Of a DNA stretch of 64,000 nucleotides, positions 52,402 to 64,000 are shown one piece after another. The notes under the pieces are model-generated. The model searched no databases. It saw nothing but the letters and a program-made list of their open reading frames with translations, and had not been told where the DNA came from. The position numbers and the translations under genes are program-made. The DNA comes from Brevundimonas sp. UBA5936 (lineage in GTDB: Bacteria; Pseudomonadota; Alphaproteobacteria; Caulobacterales; Caulobacteraceae). The stretch is from NCBI GenBank assembly GCA_002430835.1, contig DJDA01000045.1, positions 3,054 through 67,053 of the forward strand, in the 5' to 3' direction. Each line of letters starts with the position of its first letter. Positions within the stretch are counted from its first letter, which is position 1.

Positions 52402-52717
52402 GCGTCTCCTGGCCATTTCAGCCGACGACCAGAATCCTCGAGCGGCTAGGTCTTGCCTGTCGGGCGGCTAATTCGACCGTCTTCGACCCTCCAGTCGCAT
52501 GTGACCTTTCCCTCAAAGCATCACCGGACTCGCCTTGAGGTGAGGATAAATTCTGTAGCTGACGCCTAATTTTGAAAATCATTTCGAATTTTAAATATCA
52601 AAGCGGGTCATGTGGAGAAATTTTTCGCGTGAAATAAAGTGGCGAAAAGGGGGCGATTTCAGGGGATCGACTCGCGCTGAGGGGCGCGGGTGAAACGTCA
52701 GCAACAGAGGGGATTTC
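52402..52717. other. 316-base intergenic region, AT-rich in its middle
   Basis: No gene is seen. The first 100 bases after POT are GC-rich without a clear terminator. From about 52550 the stretch is AT-rich and includes an inverted repeat, TTTTCGC (52622-52628) with GCGAAAA (52642-52648). This probably holds the promoter of the second TonB receptor gene. Confidence 0.6.
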
Positions 52718-55700
52718 ATGTTTTCTAGTGGTTCTCGGGGTCGTAGCCCCGCGATGTATCGTGTCCTGCTGGCCGGCGGGTGCGCGTCAGTAGCCCTGAT
52801 GAGCGCGGCGAACGTCGCCGTCGCTCAGGAAGCGTCCGAAGATCCGGGCGCAGCCGTCGAAGTCAGTGAAATCGTCGTCACGGGCTCGCGCATCGCCCGC
52901 CGCGACTACGCTTCCAACAGTCCGCTGGTCTCCGTCACTACCGAGGCTATCGAGAACACCGGGCAGGTCACGGTTGAAAAGGCCCTGACCCAGATGCCCC
53001 AGTTTTCGGGCGCCATGGGGCAGAGCACGGCCGGGTCGTCCTCCACCTCCCTGAACGGCGGCCAGGCCTACGCCAGCCTGCGCGGCCTGGGGTCCAAGCG
53101 CACCCTGCTGCTGCTGGACGGCAAACGTCTGCAGCCGTCCAACCCGGACGGTTCGGTCGACCTGAACATCATCCCCGAAGCCCTGATCGGCAATGTCGAG
53201 GTCATCACCGGCGGCGCTTCGACCGCCTATGGTTCGGACGCCACTGCGGGCGTGGTCAACTTCATCCTGAAGCGCAACTTCAGCGGGGTGACCGTCGCGT
53301 CCCAGTACGGCATCAGCGACTACGGCGACGGCGAGACCTTCCGCACGTCGATCACGGCCGGCGACGCCTTCGCCGAGGGCCGCGGCCGGGCGGTGATCTC
53401 GCTCGACTACTCCATGCGCGACGTGGCCTATCAGTCCAAGCGCGACTACTATTTCGTGCGCAACCGTCAGTCCAACACGGCCATCATCTCCCAGGGAGCG
53501 GCCTGGTTCGGCAGCAACCGGCCGACGCTGAGCGCCGTGAACGACGTCTTCGTGGGCCAGTACGGCGTCAATCCCGTGCTGGGCGCGGGCAGCTTCTATA
53601 ACGGCCAGATCGGCTTCAACACCGGTGACCAGACCCTGTTCAACCTGGGCGGCGCTTCGCCCGTGATGAACCTGAAGGATCCCGAGACCGACAACCACTT
53701 CCTGAACGCCGCCGGCACCAACATGCTGTGGGGCTGGAACCGCGGGCGCATCCAGAACGAGAATGAACGCTATTCGCTGTTCGGCCGCGTCGACTATCAG
53801 ATCACGCCCGAGATCGACTTCTTCCTGCAAGGTTCGCTGACCAGTTATGAATCTGAGGGCACTTTCAACCCAACTCTGGCAGGGCTGGCCTATGCCTTGT
53901 CGGCGCCGGTGACCAACCCGTACATCGGAGCTGATTTCGCCCACATACTGGCGTCTCGACCCAACCCCACGGCGGACTTCGCCCTATGGAAGGATCTGGA
54001 TTTCGCGGGCGAACGCCTGCAATCTTACGCCTACAACGTCTATCAGTTCATCGGCGGCCTGTCGGGCCAGGTCGGCTACAAGGACTGGACCTGGGAAGCC
54101 TACGCTAGCGCGTCAAAGGCTGACTTCGACAACGTCCAGACCGGCGGCGTCAGCCGCTCGGCCATCACGCGCCTGCTCTACAGCCCCACCGGCGGGTCGG
54201 AATTCTGCGCCGGGGGCTTCAACCCCTTCGGCAACCATGATCCGTCGGCCGAGTGCGTGGATTATGTGCGACGCAGCACCACTAACACCAATGAGCTGAC
54301 TCAGCGCATGGCCGAGGCGTCGATGCAGGGCGGGCTGTTCAACCTGCCCGCAGGCGAGGTGCGCTTCGCCGCCGGTCTGGGTTATCGCTACAACCACTTC
54401 GACTTCCGCCCCGACGGCGCCCTGGACCAGCCTGACGGCACCAGCGACATCCTGGGCTACAGCGAGTTGCGGGCTTCATCCGGCAATGTCGACACGACGG
54501 AGGTCTTTGCAGAGTTCCTGGTGCCGCTGCTGCGCGACCTGCCTTTCGTCAAGTCGCTGGAGATGGATCTGGGCTACCGCTTCTCCGATTACAGCTCGGT
54601 CGGCGGCGTCCATGCCTATAAGGCGGACCTGAACTGGCAGGTGAACGACGTGGTGCGCCTGCGCGGCGGCTACAACCGCGCCGTCCGCGCCCCCAGCGTG
54701 GGCGAGCTGTATTCGCCCGTGTCGTCGGCGACGGTCGACATCGGCACGCCGTCCGCCAGCAACACCAACGGCGACCCCTGCGACTACCGCAGTTCGTTCC
54801 GCAACGGCCCCGACGCCGAAAAGGTCAAGGCGCTTTGCGTCTCCCTGGGCGTGCCTTCGGCCCTGATCAACGACTTCCAGTTCGGCGCCGCCCAGGTGTT
54901 CGCCCTGACTGGCGGCAACCCTGACCTTCAGGAAGAAACGGCCGACACCTATTCGTTCGGCACGGTGCTGCAGCCGACCTTCCAGTCGCCCTGGCTGAGC
55001 AACATCAGCGCCTCGATCGATTGGTATCAGATCAAGGTGGCTGATGCGGTCGGCGTCCTGGGCGTCGGCAACGGCATCCGCTACTGCTTCAACGACGGGG
55101 GCAACAACCCGACGTTCGATCCCAACAACTACTACTGCACCCTGCAGGATCGCGGGACCAACGACGGCTATATGATCAACCCGCGTCAGCCTCTGCTGAA
55201 CCTGGGCCAGTTCAACGTCACCGGCATCGACCTGCAGCTGGACTGGCGTCTGCACCTGGGCGATGTCGGCCTGCCGGACGAGGGGCAGCTCAGCGTCAGC
55301 TCGGCGATCAGCTATCTGAACAGCTTCGAGATCCAGGCCCTGCCGGGCGCGCCGACGTACGACTACGCCGGCACCTGGGGCACGGCGATCGAGGCCAACG
55401 CCGGCCAGGCGCACCCCGAATGGAAGGCGTCGACCAGCGTTACCTACTCGCGTGATAGCTGGAATGTCGGCCTACGCTGGCGCCACATGTCGGAGATGAT
55501 CAACAGCGCCCGCGTGACCTCGCCGACCAGCACGGCGCGCGGCGTGGACGCCTATGACGTGTTCGACCTGAACGCCCGGGTGACGCTGCCTTACGACACG
55601 TCCTTGCGCTTCACCGTGACCAACCTGTTCAATGAAGCGCCGCCGCAAGTGGGGGACGTCCGCGGCACCTACGATCCGCAGAACTACGACACCATCGGCC

Positions 55701-55735
55701 GCTACTACACGGTCGCGGTCACCAAGACCTTCTAG
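52718..55735 (+). CDS. TonB-dependent outer-membrane receptor 2
   Basis: The 1005-residue protein has a signal peptide ending near AVAQ, a TonB-box-like segment (VSEIVVTGSRIARRDYASNSPL), plug domain (VEKALTQMPQFS ... YASLRGLGSKRTLLLLDGKRLQPSN ... VEVITGGASTAYGSDATAGVVNFILKRN) and a long barrel ending VAVTKTF. This plug form is common in Caulobacterales, Xanthomonadales and Sphingomonadales receptors for oligosaccharides or peptides. It precedes the exported amidohydrolase by 122 bases; probably they are cotranscribed. Confidence 0.93.
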   Translation: MFSSGSRGRSPAMYRVLLAGGCASVALMSAANVAVAQEASEDPGAAVEVSEIVVTGSRIARRDYASNSPLVSVTTEAIENTGQVTVEKALTQMPQFSGAMGQSTAGSSSTSLNGGQAYASLRGLGSKRTLLLLDGKRLQPSNPDGSVDLNIIPEALIGNVEVITGGASTAYGSDATAGVVNFILKRNFSGVTVASQYGISDYGDGETFRTSITAGDAFAEGRGRAVISLDYSMRDVAYQSKRDYYFVRNRQSNTAIISQGAAWFGSNRPTLSAVNDVFVGQYGVNPVLGAGSFYNGQIGFNTGDQTLFNLGGASPVMNLKDPETDNHFLNAAGTNMLWGWNRGRIQNENERYSLFGRVDYQITPEIDFFLQGSLTSYESEGTFNPTLAGLAYALSAPVTNPYIGADFAHILASRPNPTADFALWKDLDFAGERLQSYAYNVYQFIGGLSGQVGYKDWTWEAYASASKADFDNVQTGGVSRSAITRLLYSPTGGSEFCAGGFNPFGNHDPSAECVDYVRRSTTNTNELTQRMAEASMQGGLFNLPAGEVRFAAGLGYRYNHFDFRPDGALDQPDGTSDILGYSELRASSGNVDTTEVFAEFLVPLLRDLPFVKSLEMDLGYRFSDYSSVGGVHAYKADLNWQVNDVVRLRGGYNRAVRAPSVGELYSPVSSATVDIGTPSASNTNGDPCDYRSSFRNGPDAEKVKALCVSLGVPSALINDFQFGAAQVFALTGGNPDLQEETADTYSFGTVLQPTFQSPWLSNISASIDWYQIKVADAVGVLGVGNGIRYCFNDGGNNPTFDPNNYYCTLQDRGTNDGYMINPRQPLLNLGQFNVTGIDLQLDWRLHLGDVGLPDEGQLSVSSAISYLNSFEIQALPGAPTYDYAGTWGTAIEANAGQAHPEWKASTSVTYSRDSWNVGLRWRHMSEMINSARVTSPTSTARGVDAYDVFDLNARVTLPYDTSLRFTVTNLFNEAPPQVGDVRGTYDPQNYDTIGRYYTVAVTKTF

Positions 55736-55857
55736 ATCTCCGCAAGGCGGTCTGAAGCCATAGCGGCGGGGCGTCTGTCCCGCCGCACCTGATCCCGGCC
55801 CTGCGTCGGCAATATTTTCAAATGGGGCGGCGACCTATCGCCGCGTGGAGGAGCACA

Positions 55858-57171
55858 GTGCAGCTGTCATCTAAGAAATCATGGGTCGTCGGCCTTGCGG
55901 CCGCTCTTCTCGCTTCAACCCCGGCCGTGGCGCAACAGACCGCCGCCGCTCCGACCGTCTCCTATATTCACGCCGGGCGCCTGCTGGCTGATCCGGCCAC
56001 CGGCCGCGTGACCCAGAACCAGACCCTGGTGATTGAAAACGGCCGCGTGCGCGAGATCGTCAACGGCTTCGTCGGCCAGGGCGACGTGGTCGACCTGTCG
56101 GACAAGTTCGTGCTGCCGGGCCTGATCGACAGCCATGTCCACATCACCAACCAGCAGGGGGAAGGCAACCGCGTCGCCCGCTTCACCAACACCGCCGCCG
56201 ACTCCGCCGTTCAGGGCGCGGCCTACGCCCTGGTGACGCTGCGCGCCGGCTTCACCACCGTCGCCGATCTGGGCGGCGCCAGCGACGCCGTCGTGGCCCT
56301 GCGCAACGGCATCGCGGCGGGCAAGATTCCCGGCCCGCGTCTGCTGGTTTCTGCCGGTACGGTGACGCCGCACGGCGGCCACGGCGACGCCAACGGCGTG
56401 AACAGCGCCCTGGTCCCCGTTCTGCGCCAGAACGGCGTCTGCTCGGGCGCCGACGATTGCCGTCGCTCGGTGCGCGAACGCGTGCGCGCGGGCGCCGACA
56501 TCATCAAGATCACGGCCACGGGCGGCGTGCTGTCCGACACCGGCGCCGGCCTGAACCAGCAGTTCTCGAACGAAGAACTGCAGGCCATCGTCGAGACCGC
56601 GCACTTCATGGGCCGCACGGTGACCGCCCACGCCCACGGCACGGACGGCATCAACAGCTTCCTGCGCGCCGGCGGCGACTCGATCGAACACGGCACCTTC
56701 CTGGACGACGAATCCATCCGCATCTTCAAGGCCAACAACGGCTGGCTGGTGCCGACCCTGCTGGCCGGCGACTTCGTCGCCCGTGAGGCCTCGCGTCCGG
56801 AGAGCTTCTTCACGCCGAACCAGCGCAAGAAGTCGTTGGAAGCCGGTCCGCAGATGCTGGACATGGCGCGTCGCGCCCACCGCGCGGGCATCCAGATCGC
56901 CTTCGGCACCGACTCCGGCGTGTCGCCGCATGGTGAAAACGCCAAGGAGTTCGGCCTGCTGGTGCAGGCGGGTCTGACGCCGCTGGAAGCTGTCCGCGCC
57001 GCCACCGTCGGCGCCGCCACCCACTTCCGCCTGCAAAACGAGATCGGTCGTCTGGCGCCCGGCTACGCCGCCGACGTGATCGCCGTCTCCGGTGATCCGC
57101 TGAGCGACGTGACCACGCTGGAGCACGTCAAATACGTCATGAAGGGCGGCGTGACCTATCGGAACGACTGA
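55858..57171 (+). CDS. Exported amidohydrolase (Xaa-Pro/Xaa-Arg dipeptidase-like)
   Basis: From GTG 55858 (GGAGGAG just upstream) the product has 437 residues: a signal peptide to about residue 26 (TPAVAQ), then an amidohydrolase barrel with binuclear-site ligands H93 and H95 (DSHVHI), likely carbamylated K217 (IIKITATGG), H258 (AHAHG), H278 (SIEHGTF) and D352 (GTDSG). In Caulobacter, relatives of this branch act as periplasmic carboxypeptidases on dipeptides with C-terminal Pro, Arg or Lys. The substrate here is unverified, but context fits a dipeptidase in the periplasm. A terminator follows. Confidence 0.88.
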   Translation: MQLSSKKSWVVGLAAALLASTPAVAQQTAAAPTVSYIHAGRLLADPATGRVTQNQTLVIENGRVREIVNGFVGQGDVVDLSDKFVLPGLIDSHVHITNQQGEGNRVARFTNTAADSAVQGAAYALVTLRAGFTTVADLGGASDAVVALRNGIAAGKIPGPRLLVSAGTVTPHGGHGDANGVNSALVPVLRQNGVCSGADDCRRSVRERVRAGADIIKITATGGVLSDTGAGLNQQFSNEELQAIVETAHFMGRTVTAHAHGTDGINSFLRAGGDSIEHGTFLDDESIRIFKANNGWLVPTLLAGDFVAREASRPESFFTPNQRKKSLEAGPQMLDMARRAHRAGIQIAFGTDSGVSPHGENAKEFGLLVQAGLTPLEAVRAATVGAATHFRLQNEIGRLAPGYAADVIAVSGDPLSDVTTLEHVKYVMKGGVTYRND

Positions 57172-57194
57172 GGTTGGCGGATGACGCCAATCGA

Positions 57195-57223
57195 GGGGGC
57201 GGCGAGAGCCGCCCCCTTTTTTT
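57195..57223 (+). terminator. Rho-independent terminator after the amidohydrolase gene
   Basis: GGGGGCGGC and GCCGCCCCC stem around GAGA followed by TTTTTTT; ends the 12-kb peptide locus and lies just ahead of the convergent amt end. Confidence 0.92.
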
Positions 57224-57243
57224 GGTTTCCTACAGTGCGACGC

Positions 57244-58572
57244 CTAATGAAGAGCCTCGCCGTGCTGGCTGAAGTCGAGGCCCTCGATCTCGGCCTCGGT
57301 CTGGACGCGCAGGCCGACCGTGTATTTGCAGATCATCAGCACGACGAAGGTGCCGACGGCGCTCCAGACCATGGCGCCGCCCAGGCCGACGGCTTGCTTC
57401 CACACGCTTGCCCCTTCGGCGAGGGGATTGATGGCGGCGTTGGCGAAGACCCCGGTCAGCAGGGCGCCGGCGATCCCGGCGACGCCGTGCACGCCGAAAG
57501 CGTCCAGGCTGTCGTCATACTTGAGTTTGTGTTTGAGCCAGACCGCGCCGACATAGGCGATCGGGCCTGAAATCAGGCCGATGAAGAAGGCCCCCCTGGG
57601 ATCGACAAAACCGGCGGCTGGGGTGATGGCGACCAGGCCCGCGACCACGCCGGTCAGCAGACCCAGCAGGGTCGGCTTCTTCTTCAGCGTCCACTCGACC
57701 GCGATCCAGCCGACGGCGGCGGCGGCGGGGGCCAGCAGGGTGTTGAAGACGGCGACGGCGGCGATCTCATTGGCGCCCGCAGCCGAGCCGCCGTTGAAGC
57801 CCATCCAGCCGACGAAGAGCAGGCCGGTGCCGATGGCGGTGAAGGCCAGGTTGTGCGGGGCCATGTTGTCGCGACCCCAGCCGTGACGCGGGCCGAGCAC
57901 GATGGCGCAGACCAGGCCCGCCACGCCCGCATTGACGTGGACCACGGCCCCGCCCGCGAAGTCGAGCACGCCCAGTTCGCCCATCCATCCGCCGCCCCAG
58001 ACCTGATGGCAGACCGGCGCATAGACGATCAGGTGCCACAGGGTGAAGAAGAGGACGCTGGCCGAGAACTTGATCCGCTCGGCGAAGGCGCCCGCGATCA
58101 GGGCCGGGGTGATGATGGCGAAGGTCAGCTGATAGCTGATCCACAGGAACTCGGGCAGGCCGGGGGTCAGGGCGTGGGCGGTCTTCACCCCGACGCCGTT
58201 GAGGAAGAGGGCCTGAACGCTGCCGATGAAGCCGTTGGCCGGGCCGTCGATGGTTCCGAAGGACAGGGTGTAGCCGGCGACGAACCAGAGAACGGTGACG
58301 ATGGCCATAGCCGCCGTGGAATGGGCGATGGTCGCGATCAGGTTCTTCTTGCGCACCATGCCGCCATAGAAGAGCGCCAGACCCGGCAGGGTCATCATCA
58401 GCACCAGGGCCGTCGAGGTCAGGATCCAGGCCGTGCCGGGGCCGTCCAGCGCCAGCGGGACTTGATGCGCCAGTAGATCGGGCGGGGCGGCGGCGAAGGC
58501 GGGCGCCGCGAGGGCCATGGCGAAAAGGCCGCAACAGAATGCTGCGGCCTTGGTGATCGTCGGTGGTGTCAT
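57244..58572 (-). CDS. amtB: Ammonium transporter (Amt family)
   Basis: From ATG 58572 the product has 442 residues: signal-like first segment (cleavage near residue 28, AFA), then eleven predicted membrane helices with the twin-His conduction site (AVVHVNAG and DAFGVHGVAG). It transports ammonium at low concentration. It lies 44 bases after gltB in the same direction, so it is probably the third gene of gltD-gltB-amtB. No glnK is adjacent, which is unusual for amtB. Confidence 0.94.
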   Translation of the reverse strand: MTPPTITKAAAFCCGLFAMALAAPAFAAAPPDLLAHQVPLALDGPGTAWILTSTALVLMMTLPGLALFYGGMVRKKNLIATIAHSTAAMAIVTVLWFVAGYTLSFGTIDGPANGFIGSVQALFLNGVGVKTAHALTPGLPEFLWISYQLTFAIITPALIAGAFAERIKFSASVLFFTLWHLIVYAPVCHQVWGGGWMGELGVLDFAGGAVVHVNAGVAGLVCAIVLGPRHGWGRDNMAPHNLAFTAIGTGLLFVGWMGFNGGSAAGANEIAAVAVFNTLLAPAAAAVGWIAVEWTLKKKPTLLGLLTGVVAGLVAITPAAGFVDPRGAFFIGLISGPIAYVGAVWLKHKLKYDDSLDAFGVHGVAGIAGALLTGVFANAAINPLAEGASVWKQAVGLGGAMVWSAVGTFVVLMICKYTVGLRVQTEAEIEGLDFSQHGEALH

Positions 58573-58616
58573 GAAGGTCTCGGGGAGAAGACGCGGGCGA
58601 AAAGGGGCGGGCGACG

Positions 58617-63139
<4,523 letters not shown>

Positions 63140-63143
<4 letters not shown>

Positions 63144-64000
63144 GCCGCGGCTTCCTCGGTACGCGCGCGCAGGTAGCGGTCGATTTCGGCGGCGGCGTCC
63201 TGGCCGTCGCGCACGGCCCAGACGACGAGGGAGGCGCCGCGCACGGCGTCTCCGGCGGCGAACACGCCGGGCAGGGTGGTAGCGAAACCGCCACGCGCCA
63301 CCTGCAGGGTGTTCCACTTGGTCAGGCCCAGGCCGGCGTCGAGTTGCTCGGCGAAGGCCTCGGGTTCAAAGCCCAGAGCCTCGATCACCAGATCGGCCGG
63401 CAGGTCGAAGTCCGAGCCGGGCACAGGGGCGATGTCGCGACGCTGGCCGGGAGCGGCTTCCGTCAGGGCCATGCGCTGGGCGCGGACGGCGACGACAGCC
63501 TCGCCCTTGGACATCAGGGCCTTGGGCGCGCCCAGCCATTCGAAGCGGACGCCTTCTTCCTCGGCGTTCTGCACCTCGCGGGCCGAGCCGGGCATGTTGT
63601 CGCGATCGCGGCGATAGAGGCAGACGACGCTGTTCGCGCCCTGACGGATGGCGGTGCGGACGCAGTCCATGGCCGTGTCGCCGCCGCCCACGACGACCAC
63701 GTCGCGACCGGCGGCGTGGGGCGCCGACGCATCGGCGGCGTCGCCGCAGTCGACGCGGTTCTGGGCGATCAGGAAGTCGAGTGCGGCGACGGTGTCGTCC
63801 GGACCGCGTCCGGGGACGCTGAGGGTGCGGGCCTGATAGACGCCCATGGCCAGCAGGACGGCGTCATGGCGATCACGCAGCTCGTCCATCGAGATGTCGA
63901 CGCCGACGTTGGTGTTGAGCACGAACTGGACCCCGCCTTCGATCAGACGGTCGATGCGGCGCTGGACGATGCGCTTCTCCAGCTTGAAGCCGGGGATGCC
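63140..64000 (-). CDS. gltD: Glutamate synthase small subunit (5' end outside window)
   Basis: The visible 286 C-terminal residues carry the NADPH site VVVGGGDTAMDCVRTA and the FAD end LPGVFAAGDAVRGASLVVWAVRDGQDAA. The frame is open to the window end and continues upstream; the GTG at 63922 is an internal Val. GltD supplies electrons from NADPH to GltB. Four-base overlap with gltB shows coupling. Confidence 0.95.

Overview
The window reads as a high-GC alphaproteobacterial chromosome segment, most likely from the Caulobacterales and probably Brevundimonas-like. The main evidence is the adjacent divK-pleD pair. In PleD the phospho-acceptor Asp53, the I-site (R359/D362) and GGEEF (368-372) fall at the same residue numbers as in Caulobacter PleD. 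A TonB-receptor-rich gene set and alphaproteobacterial small families (DUF3126, DUF817, DinB with a Cys-rich N-terminus) agree. The genus is an inference; there is no rRNA in the window. Both ends cut genes: clpA at the left (5' end missing) and gltD at the right (5' end missing).

Layout. 1-9 kb: clpA, CsbD-like protein, ridA with a FemAB-like acyltransferase gene, dinB, divK-pleD, rpmG, a lipoprotein and a NUDIX hydrolase. 9-16 kb: rnr, the reverse transsulfuration pair (cystathionine beta-synthase and gamma-lyase/synthase), an MscS channel and a cold-shock protein. 16-26 kb: a small hypothetical protein, an outer-membrane protein, nitronate monooxygenase, a short TonB-like protein, queF, a low-GC orphan gene (19360-20292), DUF817, nitroreductase, NUDIX, cysE, DUF3126, a Lys/Ala/Pro-rich protein and prmA. 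25.4-32 kb: a GST/NTF2/tautomerase operon facing an HxlR regulator, aminopeptidase P, lrgAB, an aldo/keto reductase between two copies of a 108-nt palindromic element, and DUF2147. 32-45 kb: exonuclease-ligA, M28 peptidase, ICMT-like methyltransferase, lipoprotein, cyclophilin, rlmE, tandem DUF2061 protein, then guaB-MAPEG-rsmB-nucleosidase-guaA.

45.4-57.2 kb is a seven-gene same-strand locus: S12 serine hydrolase, XRE-cupin regulator, dipeptide epimerase, TonB receptor, POT peptide transporter, a second TonB receptor and an exported amidohydrolase. Together they suggest uptake of short peptides across both membranes, hydrolysis, and epimerisation of dipeptides that may carry a D-residue. This is the most system-like part of the window. 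57.2-64 kb is a nitrogen-assimilation operon on the minus strand (gltD-gltB-amt).

Three families of intergenic palindromic repeats lie between genes. I saw no CRISPR array, insertion sequence, integrase, prophage, rRNA or complete tRNA. The only gene with clearly foreign base composition is the one at 19360-20292.
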